DNA from: Labilithrix sp.
GTDB taxonomy: Bacteria; Myxococcota_A; Polyangia; Polyangiales; Polyangiaceae
DNA: 63,885 nt
Direction: 5' to 3'
Assembly: GCA_019637105.1 (NCBI GenBank)
Contig: JAHBWF010000022.1
Span: forward strand, 1 to 63,885
The translations under genes and the position numbers were made by a program. Position 1 is the stretch's first letter, and each line of letters starts with the position of its first letter. Positions 1 to 8,914 of this stretch are shown one piece after another. Under the pieces are notes generated by a model. The model was not told the origin of the DNA. It searched no databases and worked only from the letters and a program-made list of their open reading frames with translations.

Positions 1-1
1 G

Positions 2-1189
2 CTGCGCGTCCTCGTCGGCGGCGACCTCATCCCGCATCGCCCGAGCCTCGCCGCGCCGAGCTCCGTCCTCCGCGCCCTCGCGCCGCTCGCGCCCGTCTTC
101 GGCGCGGCCGACGCGGTCGTCGCGAACTACGAGGCGGCCACCGGCGAGCTCGGCGAGAAGGCGTTCCGACTCGCCTACGCCGCGCCGCCGGCCTGGCTCG
201 AGGCGCTCCCGCAGGCGGGGCTCACCGCCGTCAGCGTCGCCAACAACCACGCCTGCGATCTCGATCACGACGGCGTCGAGACCACGCTCGAGACGGCGGT
301 CGAGAGCGGGCTCGCCGTCCTCGGCGGCGACCTCGAGGGCGATCCGTGGGCGCCGCGCGCGCTCGTCGAGCGCGGCGGCAAGCGCGTCTGCGCGGTCGCG
401 TGGACGACGCTCATCAACGCCGAGGGGAGCTGCGCGAAGACCGCGCGCCTCGCGATCGCCACGGAGAACGCCGTCGGACGGCAGAAGGTCGCGGCCGCGC
501 TTCATCGCGCGCGCGAGGCGTGCGACGCGACGATCGCGATCCTCCACGGCGGCGTCGAGTACGTGCCGCAGACGCCCGCCGTGATGGCGGTCGCGCGGCA
601 GGCGGCCGAGTCGGGCGCGGACGCCGTCGTCGTCCACCACCCGCACATCGCCTCGCCGGTCGTCGTGCACCCGACGAAGGACGGCCGCAACGTCCCGATC
701 TTCGCGTCGGTCGGCAACCTCGTGTCGAACCAGGGCGAGTCGTGGAAGCCGCCGATGTTCCCGGTGCTCCGCGAGAACCGGCGCCTCGTGTGCGTGAACG
801 GGTGGACGCGCCTCGGCCTCCTCGCCGATCTGGCGTTCGACTTCACCGACGGGCCGAAGCTCGACTGGAGCTTCCACCTCTTGTGGACCGAGAACGAGCA
901 CGCCGACGATCGCCGCGTCGCCGTCCCGAAGATCACGACGCGGCTGCTCGATCCCGACGCCGACGCGGCCATCGTCGAGCGCCTCTCCGACGACGAGCGC
1001 GGGCCCGTCGACCTGTTCGACGATCCGTGCTGGGTCGAGCGGCCGATCTACACCGAGGCCGACCGCGCGCGCTCCGCGCGCTGCGCGACGATGCTCGTGC
1101 GGAGCCCGCCGCCGGCGAGCCACGCGTCGGCGCGCGCGAAGCCGGCGAAGCACGCGAAGAGCACGAAGAAGAAGCCGAAGGATCGCTAG
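2..1189 (+). CDS. CapA-family (PGA_cap) metallophosphatase-fold protein, 5' end cut by window
   Basis: The frame is open from the left edge, so at least 395 residues remain and the true start is missing. The visible part matches the CapA/PGA_cap fold, a calcineurin-like phosphoesterase relative linked to poly-gamma-glutamate capsules. The metal-site blocks occur in order: GGD near the beginning, NYE (variant of NLE), SVANNHACD, LHGG, then VHHPHI near residue 215. Many CapA-domain proteins have no proven link to polyglutamate, and no capB/capC genes are adjacent, so substrate and role are unknown. The tail is Lys/Ala-rich (KKKPK). A run of three hairpins follows the stop and probably ends the transcript. 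Confidence 0.75.
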   Translation: MRVLVGGDLIPHRPSLAAPSSVLRALAPLAPVFGAADAVVANYEAATGELGEKAFRLAYAAPPAWLEALPQAGLTAVSVANNHACDLDHDGVETTLETAVESGLAVLGGDLEGDPWAPRALVERGGKRVCAVAWTTLINAEGSCAKTARLAIATENAVGRQKVAAALHRAREACDATIAILHGGVEYVPQTPAVMAVARQAAESGADAVVVHHPHIASPVVVHPTKDGRNVPIFASVGNLVSNQGESWKPPMFPVLRENRRLVCVNGWTRLGLLADLAFDFTDGPKLDWSFHLLWTENEHADDRRVAVPKITTRLLDPDADAAIVERLSDDERGPVDLFDDPCWVERPIYTEADRARSARCATMLVRSPPPASHASARAKPAKHAKSTKKKPKDR

Positions 1190-1192
1190 CGT

Positions 1193-1308
1193 CCTGAGTC
1201 CATGCGGACTCGGGACACGAGATGACCGAGCATGATTCGATCGTCATGCTCGTTCGGCGTCTTGTCGTCACGGGCGCCCGGCCCCGAAAAGGCGCGGCTT
1301 TTCGGGGC
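1193..1308. terminator. Three consecutive hairpins after the CapA-like gene
   Basis: Three inverted repeats sit in the gap. 1193-1201/1206-1214 has 9 pairs including one G-U and a 4-nt loop. 1227-1235/1244-1252 has 9 perfect pairs and an 8-nt loop. 1281-1291/1298-1308 has 11 perfect pairs (GCCCCGAAAAG arm) and a 6-nt loop. The third has A- and T-runs in its arms, like a bidirectional terminator. No long T-tract follows, so termination is inferred from shape and position only. Confidence 0.5.
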
Positions 1309-1444
1309 TCCCACCCCACGCGGGCTCGCTTCGTTCGGCGATCCGGACGGTCGAGGATCCCGGCCGCCGATTTGGCTCGGCGCCGCGGGTACGGGGAGCT
1401 TTGCGTCGCTCGGGGCTCTCCCTTACCTTACGGTGGAGCTTCCG

Positions 1445-3007
1445 ATGCGTACCTCTCTCGTGACGTCATGGTCGGCCGTCGGCGCTGTCCTCTTCTCCAT
1501 GCTCGTCGCGTCGTCCGGCGCGTGCGTCGGCGACGAGCCCGGCGTCGTCGCGACGGGCGACGGCGGGCTGCCCGGCGTCGAGGGCGGGCCGCTGCCTATC
1601 CCTCCGCTCCCCGACGGCGGGCTCCCGCCCGAGCAGCTCCCGCCGGGGTGCGACGGCGCGAAGGACCCCAAGGACGAAGGGTGCCTCATCACCGATCAGG
1701 TCGGCGTGTTCGTCTCGACGACGACCGGCGACGACGCGCGCGACGGCACGAAGCCGAGCCCCGTCCGCACGATCGCGCGAGGCGTCGAGAGGGCGCGCGC
1801 GACGGGCAAGCGGCGCGTGTACGTCTGCGAGGGCGACTACCCCGAGCCCATCGTGCTCGACGCGCTGTCCGACGGGATCCAGCTCTACGGCGGGCTCGAT
1901 TGCGGCGCGTTCACCTACACGGGCGCGAGGCCGAGGGTGGAGCCGCCGAGCGAAGGCTTCGCGTTGAGGATCCAGGGGTACACCGCCGCGACGACGGTCC
2001 AGGACTTCGATCTCGCCGCGCGCGACGCGGTCGCCGTGGGCGCGTCGAGCATCGGCGTGTTCGTCGACAACGTGAAGGAGATCACCTTCAAGCGGGTGAA
2101 GGTCTTCGCCGGAAGAGGACTCACCGCCGGCGGCGAGATGAACGCTCCGCCGACGAACCATCCCGCCGCGAGCCTGAACGGCAACGGCAGCGCCGGCGGG
2201 CAGGCGGTGTGCGTCGACGACACCCGGTCGAAGGGAGGCAACGGCGGGAACTCCCCGGGGCCCACCGGCATGCCGGGCACGGCCGTGCCTCCTACCTCCG
2301 GTCCGGGAGGCGAGGGCGGCGCCGACGACCAGAACGACGTGTGCGCTCTCGTGCACCAGGGCAAGCCAGGCGCGAACGGCGCGGCGCAGACGGGTGGCAC
2401 GAGCGCCGCCACCCACGGCACGCTCCACGCCTCCGGCTGGGAGCCCGCGACGAGCAACCGAGGCGCGGCGGGGCGCCCTGGACAGGGCGGCGGCGGAGGC
2501 GGCTACAACTCGGATCAAGGCATCGACGGCAGCGGCGGCGGCGCGGGGAGCTGCGGCGGCGCCGGCGGGCTCGGGGGACGCGGCGGGGGCGCGAGCATCG
2601 CCGTCGCCTCGCTCAACTCGAGCGCGCGCTTCATCGACAGCGAGCTGCTCACCTCGCAGGCGGGCGACGGGGGACGCGGCGGGACGGGGGAGGCCGCGAG
2701 GCCTGGAGGCACCGCCGGCGGCGCGGGCTGCGCCGGCGGCGTGGGCGGTCGCGGCGCGAGCGGCTCGGGGGGCGGCGGAGGCCCGGGCGGCTTGAGCGCG
2801 GGCATCGTCTGGCGCCTGGGCGTCGCGCCGTCGTGGGACGGCAGTCTCGTCGAGGACATCGCGGCGCTCCCGAACGTCTCGCTCGGCCTCGGCGGAGGCG
2901 GCGGGCCGGGAGGCGAGGGCGGCCTCCCCAACGGCGCCGTCAAGGGGTTGACCGGCAGCACCGGGATGCCGGGCGCGAAGAAGGCCGTCCACAAGGTCGC
3001 GAACTGA
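1445..3007 (+). CDS. Gly-rich beta-helix lipoprotein
   Basis: 520 residues. The N-terminus is a lipoprotein signal ending in a lipobox near Cys27 (SSGAC), followed by an Asp/Gly/Pro-rich linker. Residues about 80-230 contain the [13 protein letters not shown] block typical of DUF1565-type right-handed parallel beta-helix surface proteins, with a CEGDY strand. Residues about 235-500 are dominated by Gly runs (GGGGGG, GGxGGxGG), resembling loop-rich beta-helix rungs. Start chosen at the ATG right before the signal peptide; an open frame further upstream has no signal. Probably outer-membrane or surface attached. No enzymatic motif seen; function unknown. The next gene encodes another beta-helix lipoprotein and may be co-transcribed. 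Confidence 0.75.
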   Translation: MRTSLVTSWSAVGAVLFSMLVASSGACVGDEPGVVATGDGGLPGVEGGPLPIPPLPDGGLPPEQLPPGCDGAKDPKDEGCLITDQVGVFVSTTTGDDARDGTKPSPVRTIARGVERARATGKRRVYVCEGDYPEPIVLDALSDGIQLYGGLDCGAFTYTGARPRVEPPSEGFALRIQGYTAATTVQDFDLAARDAVAVGASSIGVFVDNVKEITFKRVKVFAGRGLTAGGEMNAPPTNHPAASLNGNGSAGGQAVCVDDTRSKGGNGGNSPGPTGMPGTAVPPTSGPGGEGGADDQNDVCALVHQGKPGANGAAQTGGTSAATHGTLHASGWEPATSNRGAAGRPGQGGGGGGYNSDQGIDGSGGGAGSCGGAGGLGGRGGGASIAVASLNSSARFIDSELLTSQAGDGGRGGTGEAARPGGTAGGAGCAGGVGGRGASGSGGGGGPGGLSAGIVWRLGVAPSWDGSLVEDIAALPNVSLGLGGGGGPGGEGGLPNGAVKGLTGSTGMPGAKKAVHKVAN

Positions 3008-3066
3008 GCGCCCTCCGGCGCCCGCGGTCCGGGCCCGCCCGGCCGCGCCACGCTCGGGAGCGAGGC

Positions 3067-5013
3067 ATGGAGACTCGAATGCTCGCACATCGGCTCGCTC
3101 GGACGTCTGCGCAGCGGCTCGCGCTCGGTCTGCTCGTGGCGAGCTGCGCCGGGGGCAGCGGCGGCGACGGGGGCGCGTCCAGCGGCGCGCCGCCGGTCGG
3201 CTCGGACGGGTGCGGCGAGGGCTTCCGGCGCGGCGCGGACGGGACGTGCGTCCCGCTCGTGTTCGACGGCGAGTGCCCGGCGGGCGCGCGGCCGGCGCTG
3301 GGCTTCGCGGACTGCCAGCCCGTCGGATGGCAGGAGTGTCCCGCCGGCTTCGAGCGCGACCCGAGCGGCTGGGGGTGCGCCGCGATCCTCCCGGCGACGG
3401 CCTGCTCCGGCGCCACGCGCGAGGCGATCGGCGAGACGAAGTGCCTCCCGCTCGGCGACTGCGCGGCGTCGTTTCCCCCGGCGGGCGCGCGCCTGTTCGT
3501 GCGCCCGTCGGGGCCGGTCGACGCGACGCATTTCCGCCGGATCGGCGACGCCGTCCGGGCCTCGCGCGCCGGCGACGTCATCGCCGTCGACGACGGCACG
3601 TACGCCGAATCGCTCGAGATCACCAAGGACGTCACGGTCCGCGGGCGCTGCGCGGAGCGCGTCCGGCTCGACGGCGGAGGCGCGACGACGAATCCGGGCT
3701 TGATCTCGGTCGCTCAGGCGGCGACGGTGCGCGGCGTCTCGATCGTCGGCTTCAGCACCGGCGCGAGCGTCGAGCGCGGGAGCATCACGTTCGAGGACGT
3801 CCTGTTCGAGCGGCACAGCGATCGCGGCGTCGCCGTCTACGACGGCGCGGAGGCGAAGCTCGTCCGGTCGATCGTCCGCGGCACGTACGCGCGCGCGTCG
3901 AGCTCGGGGATCGGCGTGCAGGCGATCCTCGGCGCGCAGCTCGAGATCGTCGAGAGCGTCATCGCGAAGAACCAGGGCGGCGGCGTGCTCGCCGGGGAGC
4001 CCGGCACGAACGTGCTCGTCGACGCCAGCGTGTTCCGCGACAACGAGTCCGATCTCGACGGCGCCTTCGGCCTCGGCGTCAACCTCACGGCGAGCGCGAC
4101 CGGGAAGGTGACGCGGAGCGCGTTCCTCGACAACCGCCGCGCAGGTCTCCGCGCCGGTCCGAAGTCCGAGCTCGAGATCGTGGACACGGTCGTCACGGGG
4201 ACGCGCGCGGAGAAGAGCGGCGGCGTCGGGATGGCGTTCTTCGCGCTCGACGGCGCGACCGTGTCGGTGAAGGGCTTCGGCGCGTCGGGGACCGAAGGGC
4301 CCGCGATCACGGCGCTGCTCGGCGCGAAGGTGAAGGTCGAGCGGGCGACGATCCGATCGATCGTCGGCGACGCCGACGGCGACCTCGCGAACGGCGCCTA
4401 CGTCCTCGAGAAGGGAAAGCTCGAGCTGATCGACACGGCGATCGTCGAGGCCGGGCGCTCGGGCGTCGACGTCTTCGACGCGGGGAGCTCGCTCACGATG
4501 ACGACGAGCTTCGTCACCGGCACGCGGCCCTCCTTCGGCACGAAGATGGGCGTCGGGGTCCACGTCGCGATGGGTGCCGCCGCGACGATCACCGACTCGT
4601 CGCTCGTGTCGAACCGCCACTCGGGGATCTACCTCTGGGAGGGCGCGGCGATCGATCTCGCGGGCGTCCTCGTGCGCGGGACGCAGAAGGAGATCTTCGA
4701 GGACCGCCTCGGACACGGCCTCCTCGCGCAGGACGCGCCGCGCGTGACGATCGAGCGCTCGGCGTTCGACGCCAACCTCGGCATCGGCCTCGCGCTCGCG
4801 GGCTCGCCCGCGCTCGTCCGGAGCTCGTTCATCCGCTCGAACTCCATCGGCATCCACGTGCAGGACGCGACCCTGCGCGAGTCGACGGACGCCACCGAGG
4901 TCGCGAGCGGAGAGGTGATCGTCTCCGCGGACACGAGCTTCCTCGACAACGCGACCAAGGTGGGCTCCGGCGTCCTGGCGCTGCCGGAGCCGCCGTCGTC
5001 GAAGAAGCCGTAG
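3067..5013 (+). CDS. Right-handed parallel beta-helix (PbH1) lipoprotein
   Basis: 648 residues. The ATG is followed by METRM and a hydrophobic segment ending in the lipobox LLVASC, then a Gly/Ser linker. A Cys-rich region (about residues 40-135, many C...G...C spacings) precedes a long beta-helix. The helix starts with the [17 protein letters not shown]-like DUF1565 signature (written here as [15 protein letters not shown]). It continues through roughly 20-24-residue rungs such as VTRSAF-DNRRAG and [16 protein letters not shown]. These folds often bind or cleave polysaccharide, but no catalytic set can be assigned. It lies 59 bp after a related lipoprotein on the same strand. A GCTCGCC/GGCGAGC hairpin begins at its stop codon. 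Confidence 0.75.
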   Translation: METRMLAHRLARTSAQRLALGLLVASCAGGSGGDGGASSGAPPVGSDGCGEGFRRGADGTCVPLVFDGECPAGARPALGFADCQPVGWQECPAGFERDPSGWGCAAILPATACSGATREAIGETKCLPLGDCAASFPPAGARLFVRPSGPVDATHFRRIGDAVRASRAGDVIAVDDGTYAESLEITKDVTVRGRCAERVRLDGGGATTNPGLISVAQAATVRGVSIVGFSTGASVERGSITFEDVLFERHSDRGVAVYDGAEAKLVRSIVRGTYARASSSGIGVQAILGAQLEIVESVIAKNQGGGVLAGEPGTNVLVDASVFRDNESDLDGAFGLGVNLTASATGKVTRSAFLDNRRAGLRAGPKSELEIVDTVVTGTRAEKSGGVGMAFFALDGATVSVKGFGASGTEGPAITALLGAKVKVERATIRSIVGDADGDLANGAYVLEKGKLELIDTAIVEAGRSGVDVFDAGSSLTMTTSFVTGTRPSFGTKMGVGVHVAMGAAATITDSSLVSNRHSGIYLWEGAAIDLAGVLVRGTQKEIFEDRLGHGLLAQDAPRVTIERSAFDANLGIGLALAGSPALVRSSFIRSNSIGIHVQDATLRESTDATEVASGEVIVSADTSFLDNATKVGSGVLALPEPPSSKKP

Positions 5014-5034
5014 CTCGCCCGCGCGCCGGCGAGC
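5013..5034 (+). terminator. Hairpin at the end of the beta-helix lipoprotein gene
   Basis: GCTCGCC at 5013-5019 pairs with GGCGAGC at 5028-5034 across an 8-nt loop, starting on the last base of the stop codon. No T-tract follows, so termination is only suggested. Confidence 0.35.
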
Positions 5035-5091
5035 CTCGCGCCCGGCGGCGAGCCGTCGCGACCGGCCCCCGCGCCGGGCGGCCGCCTCGAT

Positions 5092-5120
5092 TTGACACGT
5101 GGCCCGCGGCGGACGATAAG
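5092..5120 (+). promoter_or_regulatory. Sigma70-like promoter before the B12-binding gene
   Basis: A perfect -35 TTGACA (5092-5097) is followed after exactly 17 bp by GATAAG (5115-5120, 4 of 6 to TATAAT). The ATG lies only 9 nt after the -10 box, so the leader would be a few bases long or absent. Confidence 0.5.
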
Positions 5121-5129
5121 GCGGAGAGC

Positions 5130-5543
5130 ATGTCCGACGCCACTGTTCGCAAGGTCCGCATCCTCGTCGCCAAACCGGGCCTCGACGGTCACGATCGCGG
5201 CGCGAAGGTCGTCGCGCGCGCCCTCCGCGACGCGGGCTTCGAGGTCATCTATACGGGCCTCCACCAGACGCCGGAGATGATCGCGAACGCGGCCGTACAG
5301 GAGGACGTCGACGGCGTGGGCCTGTCGATCATGAGCGGAGCGCACAACACGCTCTTCCCGGCCGTGATCGACGCCCTCACCGCCAAGGGCGCGAACGACG
5401 TCGTCGTGTTCGGCGGCGGCATCATCCCGGAGGGTGACCTCGAGCGTCTCCGCTCCGCCGGCGTGAAGGGCGTGTTCACCCCGGGCACCACGCTCGAGTC
5501 GATCATCGACTGGGTGAAGACGAACATCGTCGCTCGCGCCTGA
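5130..5543 (+). CDS. Cobalamin B12-binding domain protein (methylmalonyl-CoA mutase C-terminal-like)
   Basis: 137 residues, essentially a single stand-alone B12-binding domain. The cobalamin motif DxHxxG is present as LDGHDRGAK near residues 18-26, with the His that ligates cobalt from below. The SIMSG and FGGGIIP segments follow at the expected spacing of this Rossmann-like fold. It matches the small cobalamin-binding part of methylmalonyl-CoA mutase and related acyl-CoA mutases, where it pairs with a separate large catalytic chain. No large mutase subunit is encoded nearby, so the partner must be elsewhere. GGCGGAGAGC before the ATG supports the start. Confidence 0.88.
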   Translation: MSDATVRKVRILVAKPGLDGHDRGAKVVARALRDAGFEVIYTGLHQTPEMIANAAVQEDVDGVGLSIMSGAHNTLFPAVIDALTAKGANDVVVFGGGIIPEGDLERLRSAGVKGVFTPGTTLESIIDWVKTNIVARA

Positions 5544-5572
5544 CCCGCGCGCCCCCTGGTGTCCACCGCGCC

Positions 5573-6556
5573 GTGCCTCCCGTGACCGCCGAGTCGAGCC
5601 CGGCGATCGTCGTCCGCGGCCTCGAGAAGCGCTACGGCGACGTCCACGCGGTGCGCGGCATCGACTTCGAGGTGCGCGCCGGCGAGGTCTTCGGGTTCCT
5701 CGGGCCGAACGGCGCGGGCAAGTCGACGACGATCTCGATCCTTTGCACGCTCACGGCGCCGACGGCGGGCTCGGCGACCGTCGCGGGGCACGACGTCGTC
5801 CGCGAGCGGGACGCCGTGCGCCGCAACATCGGCCTCGTGTTCCAGCAGACGACGCTGGACGACTACCTCTCGGCGCGCCGAAACCTGCTCTTCCACGGCG
5901 AGCTCTACGGCGTCCCGAAGGACGTCCTGCCGGCGCGCGTCGAAGAGGTGATGACCATGGTCGGCCTCTGGGATCGCAGAGACAGCGCGGTCGCCACGTT
6001 CTCCGGGGGCATGAAGCGGCGCCTCGAGATCGCGCGCGGCCTGGTGCACGCGCCGAACGTGCTCTTCCTCGACGAGCCGACGATCGGCCTCGATCCGCAG
6101 ACGCGGAGCAGCATCTGGGCGCACATCCGCGAGCTCCAGGCACGCCACGCGATCACGGTCTTCTTGACGACCCACTACATGGACGAGGCGGAGCACTGCG
6201 ATCGCGTCGCGATCATGGACGCGGGCACGATCGTCGCCGAGGGCGCGCCCGAGGCGCTGAAGGCCGCGGTGGGCAAGGACCGCGTCCAGGTCCGGACCGC
6301 CGACGACGTCGTCGCGATCTCCGTCTTGAAGGAGAAGCTCGGCGTCGACGCGCGGGTGCACGAGGGCGCCGTCACCTTCTCCGTCGCGTCCGGAGAGGAG
6401 TTCGTCCCGCGCCTCTTCGCCGAGCTCCCGATCGCCATCCGCTCGGTGAGCGTGGCGCGCCCGTCGCTCGACGACGTCTTCCTCTCGTTCACGGGGACGA
6501 CCATGCGCGACGCCGAATCGCGGGTCCAGCCGCCGCGGGCGCGGGGGCGCCGATGA
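5573..6556 (+). CDS. ABC transporter ATP-binding protein (DrrA-like)
   Basis: 327 residues, GTG start (a second GTG lies 9 bp downstream). One nucleotide-binding domain has Walker A GPNGAGKS (44-51), Q-loop VFQQTT (about 88-93), signature FSGGMKRRLEIARG (about 142-155), Walker B VLFLDEP (162-168) and switch His in TTHYMDEAEH. A C-terminal extension of about 80 residues after EGAPEALK is typical of the daunorubicin-resistance DrrA family of exporters. It powers the membrane protein encoded next, whose ATG overlaps this stop codon (ATGA). Likely role: export of a hydrophobic compound or membrane component; the substrate cannot be read from sequence. Confidence 0.92.
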   Translation: MPPVTAESSPAIVVRGLEKRYGDVHAVRGIDFEVRAGEVFGFLGPNGAGKSTTISILCTLTAPTAGSATVAGHDVVRERDAVRRNIGLVFQQTTLDDYLSARRNLLFHGELYGVPKDVLPARVEEVMTMVGLWDRRDSAVATFSGGMKRRLEIARGLVHAPNVLFLDEPTIGLDPQTRSSIWAHIRELQARHAITVFLTTHYMDEAEHCDRVAIMDAGTIVAEGAPEALKAAVGKDRVQVRTADDVVAISVLKEKLGVDARVHEGAVTFSVASGEEFVPRLFAELPIAIRSVSVARPSLDDVFLSFTGTTMRDAESRVQPPRARGRR

Positions 6557-7419
6557 CGGCCGCCGATCGCGCCCCGAGGACCTCGACGCGACCGCCGGCG
6601 CCGCGCCTGCCGCCGTCCGGGCTCGCCAGCGATCTGCGCGCGATCAAGGTCGTCTGGCACCGCGAGCTGCTCCGCTTCGTGAAGGATCGGCCGCGCCTGA
6701 TGGCGGGGCTCGCGCAGCCGGTGCTCTACCTGTTCGTGATGGGCACGGGGCTCTCGGCGATGGTGCCGTCGACGAGCGGCGTGCCGTTCCGGACGTTCCT
6801 CTTCCCGGGCGTCCTCTGCATGGCCATCCTCTTCAGCTGCTTCTTCGCGGCCGGCTCGCTGGTGTGGGACCGCGAGCTCGGGTTCATGCGCGAGATGATG
6901 GTCGCGCCGGTGCGGCGCGGCGCGATCCTCCTCGGCAAGTGCCTCGGCGGGACGACGGTGGGGACGATCCAGGGGATGCTCCTGATGGTCATCGGCGCGA
7001 TCGGCGGCGTTCCCATGTCGCTCGAGCTCGTGGTGACGATCTTCCTCCAGCTCCTCGTCATCTGCTTCGCGATCACGGCGTTCGGCGTCGCGCTCGCGAC
7101 GCGCGTGCGCAGCATCCAGGCGTTCATGGCGCTGATGCAGATGGTGCTCCTGCCGATGTTCTTCGCCTCGGGCGCGCTCTACCCGCTGAGCGGGCTGCCG
7201 CCGTGGCTGGAGGCGCTGACGCGGCTCGACCCGCTCTCGTACGCCGTCGCGCCGCTCCGTCACGCGGTCCTCGGCGCGTCCGGGAAGGCCGCGCTCGCGC
7301 CGATGGTCACCTGGGGAAGCTTCGTCGTCCCCGTCTGGCTCGATCTCGTCGTCGTCGCGGCCTACGCGCTCGTCGCGCTCGGCGTGGCGCACCGGCGCTT
7401 CGCGCGCGACGAGGCGTAG
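6553..7419 (+). CDS. ABC-2 type transporter permease (DrrB-like)
   Basis: 288 residues. A cytoplasmic N-terminus rich in Arg/Pro precedes about six membrane segments, beginning near PVLYLFVMGTGLSAMV (about residue 57). The block SLVWDRELGFMREMMVAPVRRGAILLGK (given here as RELGFMREMMVAPV) is the intracellular coupling signature of the ABC-2 family. MFFASGALYPLSGLP (about 195-210) is the usual loop before the last helices. The start codon overlaps the stop of the ATPase gene, so the two are translationally coupled and form one exporter. The stop codon lies inside a short tandem duplication shared with the end of the next, convergent gene. Confidence 0.92.
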   Translation: MTAADRAPRTSTRPPAPRLPPSGLASDLRAIKVVWHRELLRFVKDRPRLMAGLAQPVLYLFVMGTGLSAMVPSTSGVPFRTFLFPGVLCMAILFSCFFAAGSLVWDRELGFMREMMVAPVRRGAILLGKCLGGTTVGTIQGMLLMVIGAIGGVPMSLELVVTIFLQLLVICFAITAFGVALATRVRSIQAFMALMQMVLLPMFFASGALYPLSGLPPWLEALTRLDPLSYAVAPLRHAVLGASGKAALAPMVTWGSFVVPVWLDLVVVAAYALVALGVAHRRFARDEA

Positions 7420-7453
7420 CCGCCGGCGACCTCCCGTAGCCGCCGGCGACCTC
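7415..7453. repeat. Tandem duplication of 20 bp between convergent gene ends
   Basis: A 19-bp unit (CGTAGCCGCCGGCGACCTC) occurs at 7415-7433 and again at 7435-7453 with one base between. Copy 1 holds the permease stop codon. Copy 2 abuts the stop of the minus-strand lipoprotein gene. Confidence 0.9.
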
Positions 7454-8723
7454 AGGGGGGCGGGCAGTGATCGGTCCCGTTGCGCTCGTACGTGACGTTC
7501 GTCACCGTGAGCGTGTTCTGGGCGCTCGTGCTCTCGACGCCGCAGACCTCGTTGTCGTGCAGGTGGCTGTCCGCGACGTCGAGCGTCGCCGCGGGGAACG
7601 AGCCTGCCCGGCGCACCCGGATCCCGGACTTCGCGTGCGCGACGATCGCGTGGTGCACGCGGTTGGTCACGTGGCCGGTCTGGATCTCGATCCCGTCCCA
7701 GAAGCCCGCGACGGGCTGCTCGCCGGTGAAGGAGACCTTCGCGTCCGCGGTCCCGACGATGACCACCTGCGCGCGCGTGTTCGCCGCGTTCTGCGGGAAC
7801 TCGAGGCCCGTGCCCGCCGCGAAGACGAGCTCGGCGCCGGCCTCGATCGTGAGGTCCGACAGGACCCGCACCGGCGCGCGCACCCAGTACTTCGCGCCCT
7901 CGGCCAGCCGCTTCCACGTCGTGGCCGTCGCCGCCTCGAGGTTCGGCGTGCCGGTCACGGCGACGCCGTCGAACGCGTTGCCTTCGTAGGTCGTCGACGC
8001 GTCCATGAGCGCGACGTTGTGCGGCGAGAGCACGACCGCGCCCAGACGGTTGCCGACGAAGCGGTTGTCGGTCAACCCCCTGGCCTCCGAGATCCCCTCC
8101 ACGACGAGGCCCCAGCCCGCGCTGTCTTCGAACGTGACGTGGTGCACGTCCGCGGTCGCCGGCGCGCCCGGCTCCGCGTCGAGGACGAGCGCCGCCGCGA
8201 GTCCGCCGAGCGTGTCGTCGGCGACGACCTCGCCTCCGCCGCCGGCGCCTCGGATCGTGGCGAACGCCACGCGGTTGCGGGGATCGCGCGAGTTGATCTC
8301 GACGCCGTCCCACGTGCCGGGCTCCGCGCTCGAGCCCTCGAGCACGATCGGCTCGCTCTCGGTGCCCTCCGCGACGAGCGCGGCGCCCTCGGCGCGCGCC
8401 ACCACGAGCGACGTGCCGGGGTCGAACACCACGCGCACGCCGGGGGAGATCGTGAGCACCGCGCCGCGCTGGACGGTCACGTCACGCCGGACGCAGACGT
8501 CCGGCGTGTCCCCCGCGTCGGCCTCGCTCGGAAGCTTCGTCCAGACGGCGTCCGCTCGGACGTCCCCCGTGATCTCCAGGCACCCGAGCGCGGCGTCGCC
8601 CTCGGCGCCCGCGTCGATCGGCGTCGCGCCGCCCCCGCCGTCGTCGTCGTCCCTACAGCCCGCGAGGGTCACGGCGGCGAAGACGGGCGCGAGCACACAT
8701 GCACATGAAATCAGGTTTCGCAT
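7452..8723 (-). CDS. Beta-helix lipoprotein
   Basis: 423 residues. The signal peptide ends in lipobox VTLAGC (Cys near 23), followed by DDDDGGGG, a charged tether. The rest carries repeated beta-strand turns such as EPIVLEGSSAEPGTWDGVEI and a second copy-like block ending FWDGIEIQTGHVTNRVHHA. This suggests two related halves of right-handed parallel beta-helix type (in each, WDGVEI/WDGIEI is followed by NRV-A/HHA). This half-repeat is a family feature of myxobacterial surface lipoproteins; the function is unknown. GGAGACC upstream can serve as ribosome site. Divergent from the LuxR-type regulator, with a palindrome-rich 191-bp gap between them, so control by that regulator is possible. Confidence 0.75.
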   Translation of the reverse strand: MRNLISCACVLAPVFAAVTLAGCRDDDDGGGGATPIDAGAEGDAALGCLEITGDVRADAVWTKLPSEADAGDTPDVCVRRDVTVQRGAVLTISPGVRVVFDPGTSLVVARAEGAALVAEGTESEPIVLEGSSAEPGTWDGVEINSRDPRNRVAFATIRGAGGGGEVVADDTLGGLAAALVLDAEPGAPATADVHHVTFEDSAGWGLVVEGISEARGLTDNRFVGNRLGAVVLSPHNVALMDASTTYEGNAFDGVAVTGTPNLEAATATTWKRLAEGAKYWVRAPVRVLSDLTIEAGAELVFAAGTGLEFPQNAANTRAQVVIVGTADAKVSFTGEQPVAGFWDGIEIQTGHVTNRVHHAIVAHAKSGIRVRRAGSFPAATLDVADSHLHDNEVCGVESTSAQNTLTVTNVTYERNGTDHCPPP

Positions 8724-8826
8724 GAAGGTCTCCGAAGCGTTCGAGGCGGAGGAGGGCCGCGCTGGACGACCCCCTTCCGCTCCATCGCCGGGCGCAGCGG
8801 GCTCCTCCCCGTCGCCGCCTCGGCGG

Positions 8827-8876
8827 TCTTACTGAGGTAAGAGGAGCAGGCGCGTGGATCAATACGACGATCCGCG
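8827..8876. promoter_or_regulatory. Two palindromes between divergent lipoprotein and luxR-type genes
   Basis: TCTTAC-N4-GTAAGA spans 8827-8842 with perfect 6-bp arms. CGTGGATC-N8-GATCCGCG (8853-8876) has arms perfect except one T-G. Both lie in the shared promoter region and are good candidates for regulator binding; the binding protein is not known. Confidence 0.45.
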
Positions 8877-8914
8877 TACACACGCGCGAGAGCGGTCTTT
8901 AGTATGAGGTCCAA

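Noticed and set aside
2515-4857. A 780-codon open frame on the minus strand opposite the lipoprotein genes
   Set aside because: Arg/Asp-rich composition, no start signal; it mirrors the third-position GC of the plus-strand genes that have signal peptides and beta-helix repeats.
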